Positions 36,901 through 47,759 of a stretch of DNA of 64,000 nucleotides are shown here, one piece after another. The position numbers and the translations under genes were made by a program. Position 1 is the stretch's first letter. Each line of letters begins with the position of its first letter. Source of the stretch: Saposhnikovia divaricata (Eukaryota; Streptophyta; Magnoliopsida; Apiales; Apiaceae); contig CM071596.1 in assembly GCA_036435485.1 (NCBI GenBank), positions 138,843,001 through 138,907,000 of the forward strand, in the 5' to 3' direction. The notes below the pieces were generated by a model. That model did not search any database and had not been told where the DNA came from. It saw only the letters and a list, made by a program, of their open reading frames with translations.

Positions 36901-37263
36901 TCCAAGTGGTTTTGAAATCGTTTAAAAATCCAAATTCCCTTGGTATTTCCTTGACTTGATAATCCCTTGGTTTAACTTAAATTCACTAATTCCTCAATAT
37001 ATAAATCCTTTAATATTTCCATGCTCTTTAATATCCAATAAATAGAAGCTCGCTCGAACTCAAAATCCTCAAAAATTCATATTCAGGAATTTCTGAAATC
37101 CGTTATCATTTCGAGTCACTTATTTTCATAGTACATCACTAATACGGTTTCTGTTTACTCATTTTCCATTTCCAATATAGAGCACCTACACACCATTTCC
37201 TAAATTCCTCGAGATCACTATTCATTTAATCACTGTAGCCTTTCTAAAGTTAGGGTTATTACA
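33930..37263 (-). repeat. LARD LTR, right copy (5' LTR), 3334 bp
   Basis: It matches the left LTR except for an internal deletion of 321 bp at about 36003 and small changes. The deletion ends share ATT, as expected for repair by microhomology or illegitimate recombination. Because LTRs are identical at insertion, the loss came later. The micro-ORF copy is at 34260-34349. Confidence 0.93.
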
Positions 37264-37268
37264 CTCTT

Positions 37269-39295
37269 GTTCTGGCTTCGCAAAAGTTACGACCTTATTT
37301 CCAAGCACATAAGGTTGAAGTTAGAACCTCTTACCCACTTCGACAGATTATGTATAAGCCGAAGGTGACAGGTAGAATGTTGAAATGGGCTGTTGAATTG
37401 GATCAATTTGATTTAGACTATAAAACTCGTACTGCTATAAATGGGCAAGCTTTGGCAAATTTTATCTTGGAATTTCCATTTGATGTTGAACAATATGAGC
37501 TTGCTACTGTTCGTGTTTAACCAGGTGTACAACCAGAGTCTGTTCAAAATGCTCCAGAATTATGGTGGACTTTGCATGTGGATGAGTGCAACCAGAGTCT
37601 GTTCAAAATGCTTCAGATTTATGAGCTTATATAGTTTTAGAGAGTTCGGAAGGGCATAAGCTGATGAGAGCGGTAAATTTTGCATTTAAGGCTACCAATA
37701 ACGACGCTGAGTATGAAGCGTTGCTTTAGGGTTGAGACTTGCCGTGGAAATGAGGGTTAGCAAATTGATGGTTCGAATATGATTGTTGTTTATCGGGTAA
37801 ATGGGGGGTATCGACCAAGGGGACCTAGGACTGAATTACATTTGAGAAGCGTCTCAGAACTTATCAAAAAGTTCAAAAAGGTATGGTTGATCAAAATTCC
37901 CAAGGGTGAGAATGGTAGTGCGAATGCTCTTTCAAAGTGGGGTTCTCAGAACGATATAGTAGTGTTGGGTGTTATCCCATTGGAGGTGTTGGAAAAACCA
38001 AGTGTGATGGAACTAGACGTAATGCAGGTTGATATGGAAACGTAGGTGACTTGGATGACCCCTATTTGGAACTTCATCAAACACGAAACATTACCTGAAG
38101 ATAAAGTTGAGGCAAGAAAACTTCGTTCCAAGTCAGCAAGGTATGTTGAGTATGACAGTTGTACAAAAGGGGCTTTAACCAACCGTTGCTGAAGTGTATA
38201 GATGGGGATGAATGTGATTATATTATGCGAGAAGTTCATGAAGGAATTTATGGTTATCACTCGAGGGATGGTTCTTTGGCTCTCAAGATTTTGAAATAGG
38301 GGTATTACTGGCCTATCATGAAAGAAGCTGCTTTTAAGTTCTCTCGAGCAAGTGACAAATATCAAAGGTTTGTAAACTATTCCAATAGTCCCATTACATC
38401 ATTTACATCGTTGATGAGCCCTTGGCCATTTGATATGTGGGGGATTGATATAATTGGAGAGCACCCTAAAGCTAAAGGGGGAGTAAAATATGCTGTTGTT
38501 GCGGTGGATTACTTCACCAAGTGGGCAGAGGTTGCTCCCTCGGCAACTATAACTGCTAAGAAATTAAGGAATTTTGTTTTTAATTCTATTATTTACAGGT
38601 TTGGAGTGCCATATAAATTGATCTCTGACAATGGAAAGTAGTTTGACAGTAAGGAATTGAAGAGTTTTTGTGACGAGCTCAACATAAAGAAGGATTTTGC
38701 AGCTATTTATCATCCACAAAGCAATGGTCAGACTGAACCAGTAAATAAGATCTTCAAGCATACTCTGAAGACGAAGTTGAAGGATAGCACGAGAAATTGG
38801 CCTGAAGAATTACCTATGGTGCTTTGGTCTTACAACACTACTCCAAGGACAACAACGAGGGAATCTCCCTTTATGCTGACTTATGGTTGTGAGACTGTGG
38901 TTTCGGTTGAAATTGGTGCAGGTTCATTTCGTCAGGATAATTTTGACTCAAAGGCAAATCAAGTAAACCATCAGTTGTATTTGGACTTGTTGGAAGAAAA
39001 AAGGGCTCAGTCTTAGTAGAAAAAAGGACTTGTTACAACTTATCAGCAAAGAGCTGTAGGATTCTACAACAGCAAGGTGAAGGTTCGTTCATTCATAGTT
39101 GGTGATTTGGTTCGTAGGAAGGTTATGCCTCATACAAAGGTTGCAGCTCATGGGGTGTTTGGTGCTAACTGGGAAGGTCCATACAAAGTCAGAGTTGTGC
39201 TATGGGAAGGAACATATTATTTGGCTGATTTGGATGACAAACCAATTCCAAAGGCTTGGAATGCAATTCATTTAGAGAAGTATTATCAGTAAAAG
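37269..39295 (+). pseudogene. pol: Decayed pol of Tat-type Gypsy element: RNase H, second RNase H, integrase
   Basis: The frame from 37269 to about 37520 continues the RNase H (YPLRQIMYKPKVTGRMLKWA, then GQALANFILEF). About 37560-37960 holds remnants of a second RNase H-like domain (WWTLHVDE, TNNDAEYEALL across a frame change, and ANALSKWGS), as known in the Tat lineage. Integrase follows in pieces: a zinc-binding remnant with HEGIYGYHS near 38238, then 38318-38641 (MWGIDIIGEHP, VDYFTKWAEV, LISDNGK), 38657-39016 (IYHPQSNGQTEPVNKI) and 39077-39292 (FGANWEGPYKVRVV). In-frame stops, for example at about 38198, 38297, 38639 and 39014, and frameshifts show it is dead. Confidence 0.88.
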
Positions 39296-39965
39296 AGCCT
39301 TTATGATTCTATTATGCTGATAGAAATAAATAAATTTTCTTCTAATCTCGGGGGGTAGTATACATACACCTTCCTGGGCTAGTGATTAAATGCATTACTT
39401 ATAATAACCCAGTGATCTATAATCCATGGGATCGGCATGGACGAAGATATTTTATTTCTTGAACTCATGGTGTTATATGCCATGAGGGTGGATTTTATAT
39501 ATTCAAGTTATGCTATGAAACTTTGAATCTATCTTTTGGTTTAGCCTAAAAGGCTTTATATTCCGTTTAAAATATTAAGTTATTATTGCAGGGGTAAATG
39601 TTGTTGAAGTTTGTGACTAATAAGGACAAACCTTGTTATTGAAGATGTTGTTTTGGTATACATTTTATCAGTTGACGTGCTAGCTTTAGTAGGTTGCCGC
39701 GCCAACTTTACATGGTTATGATTATGATTGAATCTCATGCTTGACTAAATATCAATGATTTACAAAAGCTGAAAGTTAAATATTCTAAATATAGTACAAG
39801 GACAAATTACAACTTACAAAGTCATATGACTTGAATGAAAGTATCTGAGGTATAAAAAAAATAATCAAGTTTCAGTGGCTTTGCCACCATCTTCTTTGTC
39901 TTGATTGGCTGCACGTGAGGGGTCCTGGTTCTCCAGCTTCATTGGCAATCAGTTGTACAAGTTCA
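39296..39965 (+). other. Spacer between Tat pol and antisense ORF
   Basis: No coding frame. It contains the phrase GGGCTAGTGATTAAATGCAT, which occurs downstream of pol in Tat-type elements, and one perfect core of the palindrome family described in the findings (GTTGCCGCGCCAAC at 39693). Confidence 0.5.
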
Positions 39966-41902
39966 GCTCACTTTTGAGCTATTGCCTTAGCCTCCTTCTC
40001 TGCAAGGTCAGCCATGCCTCTCCCAAACTTGACGCTCCAATCGTAGCTGGGCTCGCTAGCAAAAAAAGTTGTACAAAATGTGTTTATACCATCATCAAAA
40101 GTCTCCTTCCTGATCTTGTCCTTTTCACCTTGCCAATCACCTGCCTTTTCAGTTTCAAGTTTTTCAACTTCTAGTTGAAGGTTGTCTATTTTTTCCTCAA
40201 GAGAAGCAGCAAACTCTTCTTTGTCCTTCACTAATTGTTTTTGGCGCGCCAAGTCACCATAGAGCGAAGTGATGGTGAAATCAGCTATTTTCTTCTCAGA
40301 CTCAAGTTTAGAGGCTTTGGTGTTGGCATCATTCACATCTAGTTTGAGCTTCGTAACTTTATCCTCAAGTTCCTTTACGCGGCTAGCAATGCTCCTACTT
40401 TCTTTTGATTGTTCAGTGTTAAACAAAAATAATTCTAAAGATGCACGGGTAGCCAATACTTATTTTTCTTCATGAGATTTAGCCATCTACCTCTTATATT
40501 CTGCTTCAAAGATAAATGAATCACCTATGTTTCCAAAGGAGTTGAAAACTCTTGTGGATTCAAGTTTTGTTGCCGCGGCAACAAGAGGTTTTTTGGTTAT
40601 TTGAGCAAACAGAAAGAAAGTAGGTTGCCATGCCAAATTAAATAAGTTGGCGCGCCAACATTTTCTTTACCTTCATTATCAGGAGTTTTATTTTTGTTTT
40701 TTCATTTTTTATTCCTAGGACTTGGAGGTACTCTTGCATTGGCAGGAAGGAATCCATGTTTCTTCCAGTTTTCCAAAGTTAATAAGAAATTTAAATTCTT
40801 CTTAGAATCTGGGTGTTCAAGAATCTTGGTTGTTCGAATGAGTTCATCTCCAATTAACTCAGCTCTACGATGATGGACAGGAATGTAAAAACAAAATAAT
40901 AAGATATGTCAAAAGAGTTGGAAGATTGAGGTTTAAAACCAATATAACCGCGGCAAATAAGTTATTGACGCGCCAAGGTAATGAACTTACTAGCTTTTTT
41001 CCTGAAGACAATGGATTGTCTTTCTGTGTCTAAAGCATAGAAGTATTTTTCTTTCCATCCTTTTATATGGCTAATTCTATCCTCACTAAAGCCTTTGCTC
41101 ATGTGTGTTCTCCAAATGATAAGGTGGAAATAGCCTATGCCATTCTTCTAGATACTGAAGAAAAAACTTAACTCTTTCATACTTGGCTCAGTGAATCCTT
41201 CATCCATATACATCAAGTACAATCCAATGGCTGATCTATAACTGTTGGGAGAAAGTTGAATAGGTGCAACTCTAAACCATTCGTAGAGCCGCCTTAACCA
41301 AGGATGAACCAACGCGCTAACTCCATATGGAATGTGCATGATAGAAAGGACAACTCTTAGAACTCTGATATTGACAATATCAAATCTATGTGGACGAAGG
41401 TGTTGAAGTGGCTTTACATACATACCCTCTTGAGCATAGTATTACCTTACCTTTTTGATTTTAAGGTTGGTGGCAAGTGAGGGTTGACTAACACAGAATA
41501 GTTTGCCAGCCTCTTTCCTCAATGTATCTTTCATTCCCTTGGATGGCATTTTTTCATACTTATTCCAATCAATATCAAAAGCACAGCTTTTGAGAGGTGG
41601 AGGAGAATATGTAATGGAAGAGTGTAAGAAGGAGAATTGTTATCTATGTCTTTAGGACTTTGGTCTTCATTCTCTTCTTCAAGCATCTCTTTTTCACTTT
41701 CCTCTACTGTGATTCATTTTCTTTTACTAGAAGAGTTAGGTTTTGAAGTGGACAGATGATTTAGGGGTGATTCGGCCCAATCTTTGAGGTTAGAATCATA
41801 GTCGTCAAGACGAGGGATGTTTCCTTAAATTGGAGGATTTGAGAAGGTAGATTTTGAGCTAGGACTGTACATTGCAGTCATGGTATTTTTACTCTTTGCC
41901 AT
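39966..41902 (-). pseudogene. Antisense ORF of Tat element with gypsy-type transposon domain and coiled coil
   Basis: Tat-lineage elements often carry an antisense gene between pol and the 3' LTR. Here it would start near 41902 (MAKSKNTMTAMYSPSSK). It then passes through 41148-41423 with LRRLYEWFRVAPIQLSPNSY, which resembles the plant 'putative gypsy type transposon' domain. It ends in 39968-40456, a coiled-coil region (SIASRVKELEDKVTKLKLDV; LEEKIDNLQLEVEKLETEK) followed by SYDWSVKFGRGMADLAEKEA. Stops and frameshifts break it, for example a TAA about 25 codons in. The role of these antisense genes is not known to me. The domain name is from memory of family sequences, not a search. Confidence 0.7.
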
Positions 41903-42876
41903 ATCAAGTAGGCGCGCCAAGGTGTATGGACTGGAGTATGAATATTCAAGTGGTGGAGGAATGAATGGAGAGGTTGACAAGCCAATTCTCCTATTGAAAT
42001 CTTTAAAAGGATGGAATGGAGAAGATGGTGTGTTCTCTTTGCCAGCTAGCTACAAAATGGAGAATGTGATGGAAGTGAGTAAGGGAACACACCTGAAGAA
42101 GGTTGTCGCGCCAACAATCGTGCCAACAAATGTTGTTGCGCTAGAAAAGATGCAGAATACAAATCCTAACAATGTAAGGGCGAGCTGATATGTTTCAATG
42201 GGTGTTTTATACCTTCAATTGTCGTTTTAATTAAATCCAACTTATCACATAGTTATGAATGTTTCTAAGTGATATATCTAATTGTGACTTTTGTGGATAG
42301 CAATTTTAAGGTAGTTAATCGTTGAGCATAGTGGCTTAACTAAAAATAATTTTATTATCACGATAGTGAATGTTGTTGTGCCAGGAGACATAATACGAAT
42401 ATATTTATGCAAAAGTGTTCATAAGGACAATTATGTTGTCGCACCAAAGACTATTATCGTGCCAAACAAGTATGTGTGTGATATACCAGAAACATAAATC
42501 ATTAAATGGACATGTGCAGATACAAATCAAACAAGTATACATACAATTATATATACAAATAAACATTAAGAACATGAAAACTCAAACATTCAAATGCCTA
42601 GATCTATCCATATACATGATGAAAATCTGAAAATGAGAGGTCAAAACGTAACTTAAGAAAAGGAGATTACTCTGACGGTAATAGATTGGAGATATGAGGT
42701 GATTCACGATCACAATGAACAAAAAACTGTTCGATTGCTTTGAAGGGTTTTAAAAGAAAGAGAAATTAAGAATTTGGAGAGAATGAAGAAAAAATGGGGT
42801 TAGTTTGGGTTTAAATACCCTTGACTAATCTTGACCCATATAAAACAAATAATCGTATAAAATTTTATACATATTC
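41903..42876. other. Tat element, region between antisense ORF start and 3' LTR
   Basis: I saw no trusted gene. The 102-codon plus frame at 41880-42188 overlaps the antisense ORF start and has no recognisable domain. A purine-rich GAATGAAGAAAAAATGGGG at about 42781-42799 may be the polypurine tract. Several members of the palindrome family lie here. Confidence 0.4.
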
Positions 42877-43918
42877 TGTTGAGAACATATTTTGTGATGA
42901 CAAAATTTACAATTTTTATCGTGTAATCTATAATTATTTAATTTTGAAGAATTATTTTGACAAGGTTTTAGGTGTACAAATTTTATGTTGAAGTTAGGGT
43001 TGTTAGAAGTGCAATTGGCTTACACAAAATTTACACAAAAAAATGTTGACTTAGTGAAAGGGATTCTTATATATGTTTCTCCAGTTAATCAGGGATAAGA
43101 CATTCGTTGCGAGTCAAGTTATCGCGACAACTAGGTTTTTGCCGCGGCAGCTAAGTTTGGTTGCCGCGGCATCCAATATAAAATATGTTGTGAAGATGGA
43201 GTAAATATTCTTGATATGTTTGAAGGACTGATTTTGTATTCTAATAAGATGTTCTTATTAAGGAATCAAAGGTAATTAAGCATGTCAATACGTTCTGGAG
43301 ATTTAGTCCAGTATTCTAACAAGTTGTCCTTATTGGGGGACTATAAGATGCTCTGCTTGACATGATTTGGTAGAACTTACCCTGTAGTTTGATGAGTTAG
43401 CCACATCTGGGGGTAAGGATCTGTTCGTGCATTTGGAGTAAGTCATGACTTTCCCTACAACAAAATGTACGAGGAAAGAGCTGGTAGCTATTGATGTTAG
43501 CTCCGATAGATATGGATAACGTTGTATCCGTGAAGTCCTCGGTCTTAGTTGAGCCTTGGGATCATTAGGCTAGGTTTCATCACGTGGGCACTTCCAAACT
43601 AAACGGTTGGTTCGACAACCTATCGTAATTGGGCTTTTGGACCTGCTAGCATGAGACCTACTTCTATTAGGTCTAGATTTCTTGCTCTCCAAGAACAACG
43701 TGAGGCTTGATGCCCTACAAATATAGGGATACGTAGGTACATTAAGGGGGTTGGACGTTGAGAGCTCAGAGAGACCGTTGCTACCTCTTTAATCTCAATC
43801 ACTGATCAACACATAAACCACTATTCTTCGGTCACTTTTTCGGCGAAGAACCACCATCGTAGATCTCCATTCCGGATTATAACCTCGAATTTTGTTATCA
43901 CAAATTCCTCCGTTAACA
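42877..43918 (+). repeat. 3' LTR of Tat-type element (boundaries approximate)
   Basis: The segment ends TCCTCCGTTAACA and contains GGGATACGTAGGTAC near 43727, very close to the GGGATACGTAGGCA block of Tat/Ogre LTRs. A TG start is plausible at 42877 but could lie nearer the polypurine tract at about 42800. No target duplication could be checked because the 5' end of the element is not in the window. The minus frame at 43620-43802 is not a gene. Confidence 0.6.
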
Positions 43919-44295
43919 ATGCCTAACTTCAGAAAGAAAATTGTCTATATATATGAAAGAACATAGTATGTACTATGAAGATTTCTAGTGGGAATCCAAT
44001 TGGGTCTGATTCCATACTTGAATCACACAAAAGTACATCAATTCATTTTACGAAATCCAAGAACGAATGACCCAACCTATTTCCAAAAACTTCGTGACTT
44101 GTTAGTTTCTGAAATGTCATGATTAATCGTTACCAATGTGTTTGTGTTGGAAGGTTTTTTTTTTGTCAATTATTTTTTGGGTTTTTTTCAAAAATACTCA
44201 CGTTGCAAATTTTTAATTTTTTTTTTTTGCAACATGAAATGAAACTGTTGCAATTTGAAATGGGGTTAAATATCAAAGTGATCAATCAATTAAAG
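43919..44295. other. AT-rich spacer
   Basis: Homopolymer T runs and no coding frame of substance. Nothing recognised beyond the edge of the fold-back element. Confidence 0.5.
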
Positions 44296-44784
44296 CCCAT
44301 ATATCACTTTACTTATCGATCTCATTGGTATATCATTTGAATCACCGAAATCATAATAAATATCAAATAGATAACTCTAAATATGTGTTCAGAAAATAAA
44401 AGTAATTTTTGTTGATTCTACACATTTTTTCTTGAATGTCACCGCACTAAATGAAAAGTTGTCAAATTCTAGTATTTCAGATAATATTTTTAGAATTTAA
44501 AAAGTTAAGTTACTATTTATTTTCAATTAAAAAAAGGAAAATAACTATAAAATTAAAAACAAATATTAATTAAAATTTTAAAAATCTTACTATATTATAT
44601 GAAATACTAGAATTTAACAACTTTTCAATTGGTTGCGGTGGCATTCAAAAAATTTTTGTAAAATTAACAAAAGATTACTTTTATTTTTCAAACACATATT
44701 TAGAGTTATTTGTTTGAGATTTATTATAAATTTAGTGATTTAAATGATACTCCGTTAAGATTAGTGAGTAAAATGATATACGGG
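44296..44784. mobile_element. Fold-back element with 189-bp inverted arms
   Basis: 44296-44484 and 44596-44784 are inverted copies of each other, both 189 bp, around a 111-bp AT-rich loop. Matching blocks include AATAACTCTAAATATGTG (with changes), AAATTCTAGTATTTCA, and GTCACCGCA opposite TGCGGTGGC. I estimate 80-85% identity by eye. Arms may extend weakly outward to about 44263 and 44815. No coding capacity. The shape fits a MITE or fold-back element; the superfamily is unclear because no clean target duplication was seen. Confidence 0.75.
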
Positions 44785-45941
44785 TTTCACTTTATCGATG
44801 TTCATATATGAAAATTGATGTGCTGTACTCTTTGTAAAATTTCTAGGGGCATGGTTCATTTTCAAGAAATTTATGTATTGTTATGGGTTAACAACCTAAT
44901 AACTTTAAAAATATCAATAAAAATACGGATATCATCAACATATTCTACTAATTAAAAAAATAATCCGATTAGAATTCTAGTCGGCACACACTTCCTAGCA
45001 CGACTCTTTCATCTACAATTTTAGGTGTACAAAAACTACATAACTCAACAAATAACTTAGTTTAGAAAAAAACTTACAACATGATACATATTGGTTAACA
45101 ATATAATAAATTTAAAAATATCCATAAAAATATGGATATCATCAACAGTTTTTTACTAATGAAAAAAGCAAGATTTTTTGAAATAGGACATTGTAGGATT
45201 TTAGTAATAATTATACATTTAAGAAGTAATTTTTAAAAAAATTTATTGAATTCTAAAGATGTATAACAATAAATTTAAAATAACGTTAAATTAATAATAT
45301 TCATTTATGTTATGAAATTAAATTTGGAATATATGTAAATTTAAATTAATTATTATAAATTATTAAAGTGAAATAAAATTTTATATTAAAATTAAATAAT
45401 TATTATAAAGATATATATTATTAATACATGACCTCGTGCTTTGCACGGGTTGTAGGTGAGTATTGTTAACGTATATATTAGGTTAAGGAGGTTCAAATTA
45501 GAATTTTTTTTCAATTAGAATTTAGAATCAATCTCTTTCGTAAATTTTATATAATTAACGATATATATATTTATCTACTTTATTGCAATACATAATAAGT
45601 TCACAAACAATATTTGTTTGTAAATTATAGAGTAAGATGTAATTATATAACACACAGACAATTTTTTTTAAATGACATAAGTTGTTTTAAAAAATTTAAA
45701 ATATTTCATACATAACACAACTTGTGCACTACTCTAATAATATGTTTTAAAATAATATTACCAAACAAAGTAATTTAAGTTCCCGCAACATAATTATATC
45801 CTATATATAATTGCCTTAAAGGAGATAACGTGATTGATTCATCACATGTAAAATAGTCATTTCTAAAGTAGTACTATATTATCAACCGAATGGATCAAGG
45901 TTAATTTCCCACGACTATAAACATTAACTCAATATGAGTAG
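44785..45941. other. AT-rich spacer with a direct repeat
   Basis: No genes. A segment of about 72 bp at 44887-44958 recurs at about 45096-45168 in the same orientation, both carrying GGATATCATCAACA. At about 45431 lies CTCGTGCTTTGCACGGGT, a hairpin motif treated in the findings. Confidence 0.5.
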
Positions 45942-47098
45942 CATTCCAGGGAGAACTTTTTACATAGAGAACCGTATCACACTACTAATTTATTGATTCT
46001 ATAGTAGAATCAAAGTTTAAAAAAAAAAAAAAAAATTAATTAAAAAAAAATTTCTGCCCGCTGCCGTGGCATTGCCACGTCAGTAGTGGTGACATCACCA
46101 CTGGTGACGTGATACTGACATGTGGCAGTGCCACATCACCACCGCAGGGCCGTCTTCTGCATTTTGGAGGTCCTAGTTTTCAAATATTTTGAAGGCCCTA
46201 ATTTTTTCAAATCACTATTGGTACGGGTTTTACGTTCCTAATCATGGATCCCTTTAAAGATTGTAGGAATCTATTCTGCCTCTCTTTTTTCTTCCTTTTC
46301 GAACTTCCTGACTCGTGTTTTCTTTTAACCATCATCTATAAAATATGAAATATAATTAGTTTAATAATTAATTTTTTAATACAAAAAAATATACGACATA
46401 CAAATTACCAATAACAGACTAGAAGATTAACCTTAATATTCTTTGTATTTTGGTTTTTCTGTGCTTTAGAAAAGAGCTATTAGGGTTTTACTTGTCTCGT
46501 AGTAGATATAAGATACGGAAATAACAAATATGGAATATTAGTTTATCTTATTGTGCTGTTTCTAATTAACTACCGCATGGGCTTTTAAGATTTAATTGGT
46601 AGTCCTGTCCTTGTGTTTTTATGTACTTTGGGCTATTTTAAATGTATTTTATTAATATTTTTTGACAATAACAATAATTATTTATTATTTATTATATATA
46701 TACATAATAATTAAAATATGATATGAGGCCCCTAGAAGATTGGTGGCTCTAGGCAGGAGTATATGAACATTCCCGTTGGAGCCGGCTCTGCACCACCGCC
46801 ACGTCATCAATGTTGACGAGACAGTGACACTCGCCATCGCCACATCATTAGTGATGACGCCACTGCTGGCGTGGCACTGCCATGTCATTACTGATGATGT
46901 GGCGATGGTGACGTGGCAACGGGCATCATTTGGTTCTACCATAGGATAAGAAAATTGGTCTTTTTCTATTATAAAACCAAAAAAATTGGTATTTTTCTTT
47001 TACAAAACCAAAAATTAAAACTTTGATTAAACTGTAGAATCAGAAAATTAGTGGTGTGTTGTGGTTCTCTATATAATTTGGTTCTCTCTAGAACAATG
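45942..47098. mobile_element. TIR element with palindromic GC-rich core, interrupted by a hAT-type element
   Basis: Imperfect inverted ends of about 75 bp face each other: 45942-46020 and 47022-47098. Shared blocks include GAGAAC, TAGAGAACC, CACTACTAATTT or CACCACTAATTT, and GAATCAAAGTTT or TAATCAAAGTTT on one side. The core is a series of CACGTC-type palindromes, for example AGTGGTGACATCACCACT at 46085-46102. Without the inner insertion the element would be about 500 bp. There is no coding frame; the ORF at 46685-46942 is a chance product of the palindromes and hAT sequence. Superfamily unknown. Confidence 0.65.
46145..46790. mobile_element. hAT-type non-autonomous element with 8-bp target duplication
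   Basis: The 646-bp element begins CAGGGCCGTC and ends GCCGGCTCTG, so its ends form a short inverted repeat CAGRGCCG. It is flanked on both sides by CACCACCG (46137-46144 and 46791-46798). The 8-bp duplication and CAGGGCCG-type ends are typical of the hAT superfamily. Subterminal GAGGTCCTAG and GCCCCTAG blocks also mirror each other. It encodes no transposase and would depend on one in trans. Confidence 0.85.
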
Positions 47099-47441
47099 AC
47101 CAACTTAATATTATTATTAAAGGAAGTAAATATGATTTCATCGTAAAAATTAGATACATCCTATAAATTAAATTTAGTAAACAATTTATATTTACTTTAT
47201 TTATCATCATAATTTATAAATTTGATAATTAAATAGATTAACATTTTAGGAAAAGAATCAGAAACTTAATAACATAAGAAAAAAATATTTTTACAAATAA
47301 TTAATAAATCTTCTCGTGCATTGCATGGTTATAAAGTTAATATATGTAATAATTCTAATGTTCTAAAAATATGGTGGTTCCATGTGGAACCTGAGCCTAT
47401 GTGTTAATTACATACGTATGTATAATAAGTGTAAGAGTGAT
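47099..47441. other. AT-rich spacer
   Basis: No gene. CTCGTGCATTGCATGG near 47313 is a second copy of the hairpin motif seen at 45431 and 62805. Confidence 0.5.
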
Positions 47442-47759
47442 TGTTAGGAATTATGTTATTGTTGATGATAATTCAAAACATCTAAGCATATTTTGTATAA
47501 GTTATTATCTGTAGCTTTTCGACGGATGACATGTTTCGCAACATCCGTTGAAGAGATAACTTATCAACGGATAAGTTCTATTGTAACATGTATTGAAAGA
47601 TTCAAGTCATCAGTTGAGGGTATAGTTGATAGATTTTATAAGTCATGTTGACTATGAATGGATGCTTTGTAATTCTGTATAATTGAAAATTATATCTCAA
47701 CGGATAAACAATCTGCATCAACATATAAGGCTCTTCAACGGATAACAAGACAATCAACT
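47442..47759 (+). repeat. Plus-strand solo LTR of SIRE-like family, first segment
   Basis: It starts TGTTAGGAATTATGTT, like the LTR of the full element at 48542, and has four exact TCAACGGAT or ATCCGTTGA copies. It is interrupted by the minus-strand LTR at 47760 and resumes at 60653, ending near 61271. The sequence is too diverged from the full element to be one of its own LTRs. No matching duplication was found at 47437-47441 and 61272-61276. Confidence 0.7.

Larger units (their letters stand above)
27641..37263 (-). mobile_element. Non-autonomous LTR element (LARD type), minus strand
   Basis: A complete 9.6-kb element has LTRs at 27641-31307 and 33930-37263, an interior of 2622 bp and an exact CTCTT duplication (27636-27640 and 37264-37268). 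Orientation comes from the initiator Met PBS at 33916-33927 and the polypurine tract at 31308-31322. The interior has no long ORF. By eye the LTRs differ at roughly a dozen bases plus indels, so it moved recently despite lacking its own enzymes. The end sequences TGTGACGCC...TTACA and the shared PBS and polypurine tract place it near the Tekay-type elements here. It lies inside the RNase H of an older Tat element. Confidence 0.9.

Noticed and set aside
37946..38365. 139-codon minus-strand ORF
   Set aside because: Antisense shadow of the Tat integrase remnant on the plus strand.
46685..46942. 85-codon minus-strand ORF
   Set aside because: It runs across the hAT end and the palindromic core; its codons are the CACGTC/GATGACG repeats. 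No homology recognised.
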